A stretch of DNA of 64,000 nt from Haemaphysalis longicornis (lineage: Eukaryota; Arthropoda; Arachnida; Ixodida; Ixodidae). A program made the translations under genes and the position numbers. The DNA is taken from contig CM023454.1 in assembly GCA_013339765.2 (NCBI GenBank), positions 140,990,593 to 141,054,592 of the forward strand, given 5' to 3'. Shown one piece after another: positions 1-9,222 of the stretch (its first letter is position 1; each line of letters starts with the position of its first letter). Below the pieces are notes generated by a model. It was not told where the DNA came from, did no database searches, and saw nothing but the letters and a program-made list of their open reading frames with translations.

Positions 1-285
1 GAAAAAAGCCACGGTGAAACAAGTCATGAAAAGAAGAAAAAACAGAAGGCAGGTGCGCGCGTATGACGCGGCACCGGGCGGTATGCATCTGGCCGGCGCA
101 TGGTACCGGTTCAGAGAACGCCGAGGCGGTCAGCAACGAATATTAGAAAACGGGAATACAAAAAAGAAAGGGAAGATGACACTCTCACCTTGGAATCAAT
201 TTGTGCACGCGAGCGTGTGTAATTGCATTTACCTCCACTTTCTTTTTTGTATTGCTGTTTTCTAATATTCCTTTTCTAATATTCT
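1..285. repeat. Rearranged PLE 3'-tail fragment with internal inverted repeat
   Basis: This stretch resembles, in reverse complement, the region around 44050-44290 that lies 3' of the PLE-C coding region. A second small piece (213-270) matches the same region in forward orientation. As a result 142-170 and 238-266 form an imperfect inverted repeat of about 29 bp. The reading frame at 14-265 echoes a frame on the minus strand at 44049-44234, but nothing suggests a conserved protein, and I read the similarity as shared transposon DNA. The element probably begins left of the window. Confidence 0.5.
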
Positions 286-610
286 AGTACGGAGGAGATG
301 GAGGCAAGGTGGCACAGGCAGTGAGGAGATAGAGGCAGTCGCAGCGACCCCCTGCCCACCTCACTGCCTGTGCCATCTGTGGTGCTCTCCACGCCTTCGG
401 CACTGGCAGCGCAGGCAAAGAACACCCGAAAGGGGACCACGTCAAGGGGGCCCAGTCCGCTGGGCACCCCCTTGCCTCCAGATGACGACATGAACGTCGA
501 GCACTTCCGGCTTTCATCGCAACGAAAGGAACGGTCTGCGACGTCCAGGTCAGTAGAGAAGGTAAAAAGAACCCTTCCAAGAGCCCAAGCCCCTAAATAC
601 CCTACATAAA
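286..610 (+). pseudogene. I-clade LINE copy 1, ORF1 C-terminal remnant
   Basis: The translated region (best frame 370-609) matches the end of the ORF1 of the longer copy at 13554-13847, sharing GPLGTPLP followed by a D-rich stretch and a basic tail. The zinc-knuckle part present in the longer copy is missing, so this copy is 5' truncated inside ORF1. The join with the PLE-like sequence lies near 285. ORF1 proteins of this clade coat the element RNA; no function is expected from this remnant. Confidence 0.6.
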
Positions 611-639
611 TAGTCACACTCCAATAGCTCTGAACACAT

Positions 640-1497
640 AATAATGGGAAGACAAAATATTGTTCAATGAAACTGCCGAGGCCTTCTGAATAATCTTGAC
701 GTGTATGAGATTCTGCATGCCAATCAGCCAAGTTTAATGCGGGTCCAGGAAACAGACCTGAATTCCAAACACACAAATTTCTTGAATAGTTACCTGGTAT
801 ACAGGAAAGACAGGGATGACTGCACGCACTCTTCTGGCATGTCCCCTATCACCGTGAACACCACCTTTGTGGCTGTAGCCATCCGCACAATAATATTTAT
901 TCGGTTGATAGCGGTATGCTCCATATACATTCCCCCTGATGTTCAACTTACGAGCTCTGCTCTGACTTCGAGGCGCTGGATGACCAGCTGCCCGAACCGA
1001 ACATTCTAACAGCGACCTTAATGCACACAACTTTCTTTGGGGCTCCTCAAGAACAGATGCCCGAGGTTGCCTGATTGAGAAGTTTTTAATATCCTCCGGA
1101 GCATGCCTTTTCAACAAGAAACAGCTTACATACCACAACACAGGTCACAACACATTCTCACATCTTGACTTGGCTATTAGTTCTGCAATTCTCTTTCCAT
1201 GTGTTGAGTGGGGTGTGGGCACGGACCCATATGGTACTGATCATTTTCCCACTTCATTAGCGTATATAGGTACAGGCCCGAGCAGTCCATCTTCCCATAA
1301 AAGGTTTAATGAAGCAAGAGCTAACTAGAATAATTTACAGAGACATCCAAACTACACTACACGTCCATAACATACCTACACGTTGAAGAACCTACCCAAC
1401 TACTCACGGCGCACATCCTCGACGCCGCCGAAAAGTCCATTCCCCACGCCTCTGTTGCCCCGCGCAACCAGCGGAGGCCGTGGTGGAACGAGGGCGC
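640..1497 (+). pseudogene. I-clade LINE copy 1, ORF2 endonuclease remnant
   Basis: This is the N-terminal apurinic-like (EEP) endonuclease of a non-LTR retrotransposon, broken by frameshifts. Visible motifs are NCRGL near the start (the preceding codon is the stop TGA, where a Trp is usual), VQET near 745, and SDLNAHNFLWGSS near 1013-1051, followed by ARGCLIEKF and then SHLDLAI. It corresponds residue for residue to 13900-14760 of copy 2. Similarity ends near 1497, where minus-strand gypsy-1 sequence begins. The reverse transcriptase is absent. It is a dead fragment. Confidence 0.75.
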
Positions 1498-2389
1498 GCT
1501 GGGCAGTGTAAAGGCTGCATTGGGCCGGTTTGTTGTTGATGCGGGGACTTACGACGCTGGCAGTTTTCGCATGCCCGGATAAACTTCATCAGGAAGGTGT
1601 ACATGCCTCTCCAGAAATAGCGCTGCCGCACTCTTTCGTACGTCTTAAGCACGCCTGCGTGGGCACAATGCACATCCGCGTGAAAGCTTTCACAAATGGC
1701 AGTCCGCAAGTGACGAGGGATCACGAGCAACCACTTGCGTCCTTCTGGACGATAATTGCGGCGATAAAGAAGTCCATCACGGATGGCGAAGTGCGCAGCC
1801 TGACGTCGCAACGCCCGGGGAGCGGTATGCAGCGTAGGATTGGAAAGGAGGTCGCAGAGTAAGGATATCCAAGGATCCTGCCGCTGTTGCCCCGCCATGT
1901 CCTCAAACGGTTGCAATGTGGGGGTAGAGTCAATGGCGGTAAGGTCTGCTGTATCCGTGCCCAGAGGTGAACGGGACAGGGCGTCCGCATCGTTGTGTTT
2001 TCGCCCAGACCGATATATTACGCGGATGTCGTATTCCTGGAGACGTAGAGCCCATCGGGCAAGGCGACCAGAGGGATCCTTCAGTGATGTCAGCCAGCAA
2101 AGGGCGTGATGGTCTGTCACGACATTGAAGGTACGGCCGTAAAGGTAGGACGGAACTTGGAAATAGCCCACACGATGGCCAAACACTCTTTCTCCGTGAC
2201 GGAGTAATTGGATTCGGCTGTTGTAAGGGAGCGGCTCGCATAGGCAACGACGTACTCTGCAAATTCTGGCTTCCTCTGGGCAAGTACGGCTCCCAACCCT
2301 ACGCCACTGGCGTCAGTATGGATCTTGGTGGGCGCAGTATAGGGGGTGAGGTGAGCAACCAACGTAACGTCAAAAAGGCTTGACCGCAT
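1497..2389 (-). pseudogene. Gypsy-1 pol: RNase H and integrase zinc finger (truncated)
   Basis: In two overlapping frames the minus strand shows the Ty3-type RNase H (IHTDASGVGLGAVLAQ, then YSVTEKECLAIVWAI, then FNVVTDHHALCWL and DADALSR). The integrase HHCC zinc finger follows, with HAGVLKTYERV and CENCQRRK. A frameshift near 2150 separates the two halves. The frame runs on to 1404 only because it reads through antisense LINE sequence; the genuine gypsy part stops near 1497. The DDE catalytic core is absent, so no integrase activity is possible. Confidence 0.85.
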
Positions 2390-2793
2390 GTAGGAGACCA
2401 GGTAGACAAGTCATGGCTGGCGCCGAGGAGCTTTGTCAGAGGTGCAATAACGGATGCAAAATTTGGAACGAATCGCCGGAAATATGAACAAAGGCCAATG
2501 AAACTGCGCAGGGCTTTTAGAGTGGTCGGTTGTGGGAAGTCGGCAACAGCTTGTAGCTTGGCAGGGTCAGGGAGCACACCGTCCTTCGAAACCACATGAC
2601 CTAGAATCGTCAGCTTGCGGGCCGCAAAATGGCACTTCTTAAGGTTTAGCTGTAGACCGGCATCCGTTAGGCACTGCAAAACTTGCTCTAGACGAGAAAG
2701 GTGGGTGTCGAAATCGGGAGAAAATATAACCATGTCGTCCAAGTAACATAAACATGTTTTCCACTTGAGGCCACGCAGAATATCGTCCATCAT
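2299..2793 (-). pseudogene. Gypsy-1 pol: reverse transcriptase palm, thumb and connection
   Basis: This minus-strand frame carries the catalytic box CYLDDMVIFS (YLDD at about 2731-2748), then LEQVLQCLTDAGLQLNLKKC, LGHVVSKDGV, and the YFRRFVPNFA segment that leads to RNase H. It follows the fingers domain at 2790-3777 after a one-base slip near 2795 and ends in another slip near 2390. The active-site aspartates are intact even though the frame is broken. This arrangement is standard for Ty3/gypsy pol. Confidence 0.85.
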
Positions 2794-3777
2794 GCGCTCA
2801 AAAGGGCGGGCGCATTACATAACCCGAACGGCATTACGTTAAATTCGTATAATCCATCGGGGGTCACAAACGCGGTTTTTTCACGGTCATCGTTTGCCAT
2901 CGGCGCCTGCCAATAACCGGAGCGCAGGTCCAGTGATGAGAAGAACTGAGCTCCTTGCAGATAGTCTAAGGCATCGTCAATCCGCGGCAGAGGGTACACG
3001 TCTTTCCGAGTGATCTTGTTAAGTCGGCGGTAATCGACACAAAATCGGATCGATCCATCCTTCTTCGTGACAAGTACGACGGGAGAAGCCCAAGGGCTAT
3101 TAGATGGCCGAATGACGCCACGCTCGAGCATCTTATCAACATGGCTTTCAATGACAGAACGTTCTTTGGCCGAAACACGATATGGTCGCTGGCGCAAAAG
3201 ACGATGGGAGCCAGTGTCGATTCGATAGGAGACAGTCGTCGTGCGACCCAAAGAAGTCTTCTGGCAGTCGAAGGTGGATTTGAAACGCTGAAGGAGGGTC
3301 AGAAGCTGGTCGCGCTGAAGGGGATCGAGACTGTCATCTACGGCGGTAACGAAGGCAGTAGAGTCAAAAGGAAGAGGTCGGCTCATTGAGTTAATAGACA
3401 GAGAAGGTGACACATCCGGGAAGTCGACGAGGTGGCTGCCAATAGCTTCCACACGGCCAAGGGACTCACCACGAAGTACAGTTATAGGTGATGGAGATGA
3501 ATTACAGACAGCCATAGCGCCAGCCCCATTCTCTATAGTAAGGACGGCGTAGGGAAGAGGGGACCTTTGCGACCGGAAAAAAACATTAGGCGGTGTGAAC
3601 ACGACTGTTGCCTCGGAAATTGTGTCACATGTCACTGGTAGGAGAACGGCAGAAGCTGGCGGAATTGTGCAATCGTCGGCGGCGAATAACTTAGAAGAAA
3701 GAGCAATACTCTCCGTTTCAGCGTCAAACAGAGGAAGTAAAGCAAGCTCTGCTCGGGCACAGTCAACAATGGCGCTA
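2790..3777 (-). pseudogene. Gypsy-1 pol: reverse transcriptase N-terminal part
   Basis: The minus strand encodes the protease-RT linker and RT fingers. Recognisable motifs are IDTGSHRLLRQRPYRVS, VIRPSNSPWASPVVLV, KKDGSIRFCVDYRRLN, FFSSLDLRSGYWQ and NVMPFGLCNAP. These match the first blocks of Ty3/gypsy RT. The frame breaks immediately after NAPA. Upstream it would join the protease across a stop codon at about 3783-3785. Confidence 0.88.
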
Positions 3778-3785
3778 TGACGGGA

Positions 3786-4040
3786 CTAGAAGTCCCACCC
3801 TAAGATGATGCGATGGGAACAAGTTGGCAGGACGAGAAACTCGATGATGTACAGCTCATTTTGTATTAGAATCTGGGCGGTGCAAACTGCGAGGGGCTCG
3901 ACCTGATGCGCTGTGGCAGTGCGGAGATGAAAAACGGAAATTGGCGTCCTCACTTTTCCTAATTTGCGGCAAATCTCTTCGTTCATAACTGATAACGCAG
4001 CTCCAGTGTCAACCAAGGCGCAAGTGGGGATTCCTTCCAC
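3786..4040 (-). pseudogene. Gypsy-1 retropepsin-type aspartic protease
   Basis: The frame contains the retropepsin active site as ALVDTGAALSVM and the C-terminal flap-side motif IILGWDF, about 70 residues apart, which is the usual spacing in Ty3/gypsy proteases. The enzyme cleaves the gag-pol polyprotein. A stop follows WDF directly, whereas such elements normally read on into RT. The triad D-T-G is intact here, in contrast with gypsy-3 (DTR) and gypsy-4 (one-base deletion in the triad). Confidence 0.8.
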
Positions 4041-4099
4041 CTGGACTTCAATCGTGTTTGCGGGGGACAGACAAGGGCTTCGGTATTTCGACGGCGCCG

Positions 4100-5351
4100 C
4101 AGTTCTTGCTTCCGGAACTGCGGCAATCAGTTTTCCTCCGGGGCATTCGGACGACGCCGCATCGGCGCGATGGAACGACGTCGAGGGGAGAACGACCTGC
4201 GGGTACCGGAAGAGAGGTCATCACGAGAAGGCGGTGAGTAGGGCGGCTCGGCATGGGCGTCGTTGTAAGAGCGGCGAGCAACGTACGACTTATCAGCGTA
4301 GGCCGGCCGTCGGTAAGCGTCTCCTGGCGGCGGAACCCCACGGTGGCAATAACGTGCGACGTGGCCAGGAATTCCACAGGAGAAACATATCGGCCGGTTA
4401 TCAGGCGTTCGCCAGGTGTTGGTGTGGAGCGGTGGTGGTCGAACCTGAGTAAGATGCGGCGGCGGCTGTGGGCGGCGGGAGGCACATAAGCGTTAGTCGG
4501 GGACCGTACCGCAACTTCAGCGTAGCAAAGTGGCGCCGCAACAGGTAAGGGCTCGGGAGCAGCTGGGATAGCTGCTGCGACTTGCTCTCGAATCATCTGA
4601 TGGAGTGGTGACGACTGGGCAGGATCTTGTATCGGCGACGGCTGCAGCGATAAACAAGGAAAGAGCGAGATCTGCCTGGCGACCTCCTCCCGAATCAGAT
4701 CTTTAATGTGCCGCAGCAGGGACGGGTTTTCGACAACTTCCAGTGCACAAAGCGGGTCGTCACGCTGTGGCAGTCGGCGACGAGTCAAAGTGCACTGCCT
4801 GCGCAACTCGTCGTAACTTTGGCACAAGCTTACGACTTCGCTTACGTTTTGGGGGTTTTTCGCCAGCAGCATCTGGAACACATCCTCGTCTATGCCTTTA
4901 AGGATGTGCTTGACCCTGTCGGGCTGAGGCATCGACGGGTTCACGCGGCGGCAGAGATCTACTACATCCTCAATGTAGCAGGTGAAGGTCTCACCGGCCT
5001 GTTCTGTTGAGCCCGCTCTCTTAAGCGCTGCTCCGCGAGAAGCTTGCGCACAGCTGGGCGACCGAATACGCCAGTGATGTTCGTTGTAAATGCGGGCCAC
5101 GTTGCCCTATCAGCTGGGTGGTTCAGAAACCGCTGTTCGGCCACCCCCCTCAAGGAGAAACCCGCGTTACTGAGCTTCGTGACATCGTCCCATCGATTGT
5201 ACGCGCTTACTCGCTCAAAACAAGAAAGCCAGTCCTCGACGTCCTGGTCGTCCGCGCCATTGAACTGCGGTGGGTCACGCTGGCGGATCGCGCCGGAGCA
5301 GATGATAGCCGGCGGGGAAGGTGACGCGCTGTGTAGGGCATCACCAGGCAT
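4100..5351 (-). pseudogene. Gypsy-1 gag with CCHC zinc knuckle
   Basis: The likely start is the minus-strand ATG at 5349-5351. The N-terminal part has the capsid-like signature FNGADDQDVEDWLSCFERV and then WDDVTKL. A frameshift near 5030 moves the rest to another frame, with FTCYIEDVVDLCRRV and VSEVVSLCQSYDELRRQC. Near 4345-4395, in a third frame, lies the nucleocapsid knuckle CFSCGIPGHVARYC, a correct C-x2-C-x4-H-x4-C, followed by an Arg/Tyr-rich tail. Gag packages element RNA. At least two frameshifts make it non-functional. Confidence 0.8.
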
Positions 5352-5430
5352 GGCTGACTCAGTGGGAGATGGCAGGGTGCGACTTCGGAGCTCCAGGCTT
5401 GAGGGTACACGGGGAGAGCTGAGGCGGAGA

Positions 5431-5450
5431 ACCCGCACACTCCACCAAAC
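5431..5450 (-). promoter_or_regulatory. Gypsy-1 primer-binding site candidate
   Basis: Directly inside the LTR end (ACA) the minus strand reads GTTTGGTGGAGTGTGCGGGT. The TGG triplet pairs with a tRNA 3' CCA. The core TGGTGGAG plus G/T-rich tail is nearly the same as the sequence after the orphan LTR at 35461. The tRNA identity is not resolved. Confidence 0.5.
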
Positions 5451-5685
5451 TGTAAGATGGGTTTATTGCGGAAGGAAATGCGGCAGGATGCTCAGAGCAG
5501 TCCAAAGCAAGCGGGGCACACGGCTGGCTCTCACGCGCTCTTCTCGCGGTCCACGCTGACGATGATGCCTGTCCAGTTCACCGGTGCTTCATCTTCCTTG
5601 CCGTTATTGCACGACGGCCAATCTCCTTTCAAGGGTAGGAGATAGCATAGAGCTTTTGACCACTGTCACCTCTTCACACTTCACA
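5451..5685 (-). repeat. Gypsy-1 5' LTR
   Basis: On the minus strand the LTR starts with TGTGA (at 5685 or 5678) and ends with TTACA at 5451, giving the canonical TG...CA ends and a length of about 230 bp. An AATAAA polyadenylation signal lies about 15 bp before its 3' end. No second copy is available for comparison because the 3' half of the element is lost, so the left boundary is approximate. Confidence 0.6.
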
Positions 5686-6415
5686 ACGTAATTCGCCTCC
5701 TCTAGTTTGTTGTTTTCAGTGTAACACATTAAAAAAAACTGCCGCATTTGATGACCCGCGTTATATCTCTGCTCGGAAGCGCAGCCTATGTTGCAGCGAG
5801 CAGACTTATTTTAACCAGCTGGTGATAATAAACATGGATCAAAATATCGATACGCGGGCGTTCTCGATTTCCATGTACTTCACAAAACCTATCGTGAGGA
5901 AGGGAGATTGAGGCCACCTGTGGCCAGCCGTATATGGCTTAGCCACTGAGCAGCTTCTTCGGTCACACTTGCCAAGTATTAACAGTCTGCCGGTGTCGGA
6001 CCTTTTGAAGAAAATATGAAATGCAAAAAGTGTGACGCATCGGCTTTGGGCTTTCGCTGTTGCGCAGTGTAGCACTCCCGCAGCCTGAGTGCTCCAATAA
6101 AGTCGCAGCTAGGGAATGGAAAAGCCGTTTTATATCCACTGCAAGCTACCGAGAATGACATTTTGTTTGGTCAGCTCGCACTACGCTTGCGCTTCCTGCA
6201 GCAACAGGCCATAGCTACATTGGTGCTCATTTATCTGCCCTGTTTTTAGATAGAGCATCATAGTGTTCAATTCTCTGGAGGAGAACGTGCACCAGCGCGT
6301 ACGAAGTTTACGGTACGTGAAACAAAAAAAGGCCTCAGTTGCATCGACTGGGAAATGTCAGCAACGGAGTAACCATTATTTCTTTGTACGGTGCGGTACC
6401 GGTTGACACCCTCGG

Positions 6416-6416
<1 letters not shown>
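5686..6416. other. Unassigned non-coding stretch
   Basis: No recognisable protein motif, RNA gene or repeat structure was found. Short open frames here show no domain signature and no partner elsewhere in the window. Confidence 0.5.
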
Positions 6417-6480
<64 letters not shown>

Positions 6481-6571
6481 ACCTCCCCCTTGCTTTCCGA
6501 GGTTTTCTTGGCTGCCAACCCTTATTTTCTGTCTTATTTCACGGAGCCCCTCATTTCCATTTTCTGATTCG

Positions 6572-6618
<47 letters not shown>
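6417..6618. repeat. (TC)n(TA)n and (TA)n microsatellites
   Basis: A (TC)n run at 6417-6439 merges into (TA)n up to about 6476, and a second (TA)n run lies at 6573-6618. The intervening 95 bp, containing CTCCCCCTTGC and a pyrimidine-rich stretch, resembles PLE-flanking sequence near 41000. Reading frames through these runs are artefacts. Confidence 0.9.
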
Positions 6619-6620
<2 letters not shown>

Positions 6621-6820
6621 TATAAGATATCGCAGTCTAAAATCAATAATAGCTATATATATAGTATAGAATATTATTACTTATAGTTATATTATTATTT
6701 ATTTATTATTAATTACCTAAGAAAGAAGAAGAAAGAAAACAGGCAGAGTGGGAGTACCGATATTACCTATGACTTTATTATTTATTTATTATATTACCTA
6801 GAAAGAAGAGAAAGAAACAC

Positions 6821-6886
6821 GGCCGAGTGGGGACCGAACCCACGCCTTTCGATTAGATTGAATGCTTACCAATTGGCTACCTGGGC
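6821..6886 (-). repeat. Inverted, degenerate tRNA-like segment
   Basis: The reverse complement matches the cloverleaf-like segment repeated at 7206, 7734 and 8217, including the T-arm (GTGGGTTCGGTCCCCAC) and D-arm. The acceptor 3' strand is altered, so the stem no longer closes. Flanking DNA to about 6955 is also shared with the forward units, so 6800-6955 and 7130-7290 form an inverted pair around the PLE-like segment at 6991-7100. Confidence 0.65.
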
Positions 6887-6990
6887 GACTGTGTTCTCCT
6901 TCGCTTTCTGGGTATTTATATTTACTACAACTGTATCTGACCCTTGAGGGTGGTAATACTAATATATAATGTATTTATTTATTATTATAG

Positions 6991-7100
6991 GGAGCAGTTG
7001 AACTTTTCAAGATGGTAGAGAACAAAGCAAGAAAAGGAAAAAAGCCCTGACGAAAGCAAGTCTTTTGCTGAAACGTTGGCAACAATCGAATTTTCTTTTC
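6991..7100 (+). mobile_element. PLE terminal fragment
   Basis: 6991-7031 is the reverse complement of 45635-45675 in the PLE terminus, and 7041-7090 matches the same terminus forward (45562-45610). A PLE end has therefore been rearranged into an inverted-plus-forward form. It sits between the inverted tRNA-like copy and the tandem array. Confidence 0.6.
7044..7080 (+). ncRNA. Hammerhead ribozyme-like motif (PLE type)
   Basis: The core CTGACGA (7047-7053) is followed by a short stem II (AGCAA pairing with TTGCT) and GAAAC-GTT (7070-7077). Helix I is GCC/GGC (7044-7046 with 7078-7080). Hammerhead motifs are known in the terminal repeats of Penelope-like elements, where self-cleavage processes transcripts. 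One extra A precedes stem II and helix III is minimal, so activity is uncertain. Confidence 0.5.
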
Positions 7101-7205
7101 TTTGCCTTTGCCCGTGTAGTCAGAGTGGCGCTGGCTACCACCCTCAAGCGTCAGATACACTTCTAGTAAATTAAATTAGCCCAGAAAGTGAAGGAGAACA
7201 CAGTC

Positions 7206-7279
7206 GCCCAGATAGCCGAATTGGTAAGGCATTCGACATGATAATCGAAAAGGGCGTGGGTTCGGTCCCCACTCTGGGC
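7206..7279 (+). repeat. tRNA-like cloverleaf, array copy 1
   Basis: Acceptor strands GCCCAGA and TCTGGGC pair fully. The D-arm contains a perfect A-box-like string TAGCCGAATTGG, and the T-arm is GTGGG-TTCGGTC-CCCAC. Extra bases in and after the anticodon arm (ATAATCGAAAAGGG) distort this copy relative to the other two. It is read as part of the repeat rather than as a functional tRNA gene. Confidence 0.65.
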
Positions 7280-7733
7280 GCGTGTTTTTCTTTCTTTCTT
7301 TCTGTATATTTGAAAAAATAATGCTTACTTAATTAACCGTAGTGGAAAAAGAAAAGAGCCTAACCACCCCCTATGCTCCTTTGGCATTGTAGACTGCCGA
7401 CCTATGCCTAAAAACAAACCCTAACCCCCTTGCATTGTGCTGCGACCTTCTTTCTGTATTTCCTCAACGAGCCCCTCATTTCTCTACTATATTATTCTGC
7501 GAAAGCATAGCGAGGGTCTCGGCTCTGGCAGCCTTGATGCCTAGGTAGCATAAGAGGGCTTCCCGCCAGTAACCCGCTCATGACAGGCTGTAGACGTTCG
7601 CGTCACGCCCCGGGGGTTGAAAAGAAGGTCCCCTTCTCCCCGTGTAGTCAGAGTGGCGCTGGCTACCACCCTCAAGCGTCAGATACACTTCTAGTAAATA
7701 TAAATAGCCCAGAAAGTGAAGGAGAACACAGTC

Positions 7734-7804
7734 GCCCAGATAGCCGAATTGGTAAGGCATTCGACATGTAATCGAAAGGCGTGGGTTCGGTCCCCACTCT
7801 GGGC
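7734..7804 (+). repeat. tRNA-like cloverleaf, array copy 2 (best folded)
   Basis: The 71 nt fold by eye as 7-bp acceptor, 3-bp D stem with a 10-nt loop, 5-bp anticodon stem (TTCGA/TCGAA) with 7-nt loop CATGTAA, 4-nt variable loop, and 5-bp T stem with loop TTCGGTC. The anticodon position reads TGT (Thr-like), but position 33 is A instead of the nearly universal U. The B box has two mismatches to the consensus. It is probably a SINE-type or repeat-borne tRNA relic. Confidence 0.65.
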
Positions 7805-8216
7805 GCGTGTTTTTCTTTCTTTCTTCTGTATATTTGAAAAAAAATAATGCTTACCTAATTAACCGTAGTGAAAAAGAAAAGAGCCTAACCACACCCCTAT
7901 GCCTCCTTTGGCATTGTAGACTGCCGACCTATCTTTCTGTATTTCCTCAACGAGCCCCTCATTTCCTTACTATATTATTCTGCGAAAGCATAGCGAGGGT
8001 CTCGGCGCTGGCAGCCTTGATGCCTAGGTAGCATAAGAGGGCTTCCCGCCAGTAACCCGCACATGACAAGCTGTAGACCTTCGAGTCACGCCCCGGGGGT
8101 TGAAAAGAAGGTCCCCTTCTCCCCGTGTAGTCAGAGTGGCGCTGGCTACCACCCTCAAGCGTCAGATACACTTCTAGTAAATATAAATAGCCCAGAAAGT
8201 GAAGGAGAACACAGTC

Positions 8217-8286
8217 GCCCAGATAGCCGAATTGGTAAGGCATTCGACATGTAATCGAAAGGCGTGGGTTCGGTCCCCACTCTGGC
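8217..8286 (+). repeat. tRNA-like cloverleaf, array copy 3
   Basis: This is identical to copy 2 except for a one-base loss in the 3' acceptor strand (TCTGGC). It confirms that the fold is part of the repeated unit. Confidence 0.65.
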
Positions 8287-8423
8287 GCGTGTTTTCTTCT
8301 TCTTTCTTCTGTATATTTGAAAAAATAATGGCTTACTTAATTAACCGTAGTGAAAAAGAAAAGAGCCTAACCACACCCCTATGCCTCCTTTGGCATTGTA
8401 GACTGCCGACCTATCTTTCTGAT

Positions 8424-8425
<2 letters not shown>

Positions 8426-8466
<41 letters not shown>
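8426..8466. repeat. (TA)n microsatellite
   Basis: A run of TA dinucleotides immediately precedes the palindromic element at 8465-8768. Confidence 0.95.
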
Positions 8467-8469
<3 letters not shown>

Positions 8470-8768
8470 GTTGCAGTCGTCATTGCTAGTGCTATTCGGC
8501 TTTTTTTCCGAAATATTTAATAGGGCCGAATGACGTGTGTTTGTAATGTTTTTTTATGATACATGATAAATAAGCGAAAATATATAAGTCGAGAAAAAAT
8601 CCGCCGTTTTTCCGGGAGCGGGAGACGGCGGATTTTTTCTCGACTTATATATTTTCGCCTATTTATCAATGTATCAAAAAAAAACATGACAAACACACGT
8701 CATTCGGCCCTATTAAATATTTCGAAAAAAGCCGAATAGCACTGGCAATGACGACTGCAACGTTGATA
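8465..8768. mobile_element. Near-perfect palindromic MITE / foldback element
   Basis: Arms 8465-8606 and 8627-8766 (about 140 bp each) are reverse complements with only a few mismatches, around a 20-nt GC-rich centre. The outer ends read CACGGTTGCAGTCGTC on the left and, reversed, CAACGTTGCAGTCGTC on the right. TA runs flank both sides, which would fit a TA-target transposon of the Tc1/mariner type, although inserting in (TA)n makes the duplication unreadable. There is no coding capacity. Confidence 0.75.
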
Positions 8769-8800
8769 TGTATCCTTACGGAGTCCCGTCGTACCCGTAT

Positions 8801-8848
8801 TTTTTATATATATATATATATATATTTTATATATATATATATATATTA

Positions 8849-8881
<33 letters not shown>
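8801..8881. repeat. (TA)n microsatellite
   Basis: An interrupted TA run lies on the 3' side of the palindromic element. Confidence 0.95.
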
Positions 8882-9222
8882 CAGAGGGAGATAGAGTTTA
8901 CCATGATATGACTCCAAGATGTACTTTATCACCATTTCAGGCACCACGATTTGTGAGTTTTCTTGTACACAAGATATTGTAAAATATTTGTCCCCGTCGC
9001 AATCACAGAAAAATTTACGTCTAAAAAATAAATTCCCCATGTTTTCAAAAACATTGCTATTAGCAATGTTGTTTGTTGCCAAAAAGAATCAAATGTGTGT
9101 CGAGTGTAACCAGTATCTGGGTCTAATATAAATATAAATAGGTTAGCACAATTCTTTAACTGCCGAAATAAACACCGTGTATGAATTCAGGATATTTTCA
9201 GAGTTGCACTTTGCATTGTTTG

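Larger units (their letters stand above)
1497..5685 (-). mobile_element. Gypsy-1: Ty3/gypsy LTR retrotransposon, 3' truncated
   Basis: The minus-strand order is 5' LTR (about 5451-5685), primer-binding site, gag with one CCHC knuckle, aspartic protease, reverse transcriptase, RNase H, and the zinc-binding N-terminus of integrase. The integrase core, C-terminus and 3' LTR are missing because the element ends abruptly inside integrase at about 1497, where LINE copy 1 starts. Several frameshifts and a stop right after the protease show it is inactive. At protein level it is related to gypsy-2 (22489-26085). Confidence 0.85.
7110..8425 (+). repeat. Tandem array of about 480-530 bp units with tRNA-like segments
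   Basis: Three head-to-tail units start at the shared string CCGTGTAGTCAGAGTGG near 7110, 7640 and 8122, giving periods of about 530 and 482 bp; the third is cut by a (TA)n run at about 8428. Each has a CT-rich stretch, a tRNA-like 70-74 nt segment, a run of TTTCTTTC, and an A-rich block with TTAATTAACCG. Units 2 and 3 are nearly identical, while unit 1 has about 45 extra bases near 7405-7450. No protein frame is conserved. Confidence 0.8.

Noticed and set aside
276..776. 166-codon frame on the minus strand
   Set aside because: It is antisense to the LINE ORF1/ORF2 remnant and shows no domain of its own.
4048..4340. C-terminal part of the long minus-strand frame after the gag capsid
   Set aside because: This frame continues past the point where the zinc knuckle lies in another frame, so its last 90 or so codons are out of frame and not genuine gag.
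6339..6686. Open frame through the TA/TC runs encoding alternating Tyr-Ile
   Set aside because: It is a microsatellite read in frame; similar Tyr-Ile frames occur at 34997-35290 and 35355-35688.
7734..7804. Functional tRNA-Thr gene
   Set aside because: Position 33 is A, the T loop departs from the consensus, the segment is embedded in a longer tandem unit, and sister copies are damaged.
7110..8425. CRISPR-like array
   Set aside because: Units are about 500 bp, the whole unit is repeated, and the genome is eukaryotic.
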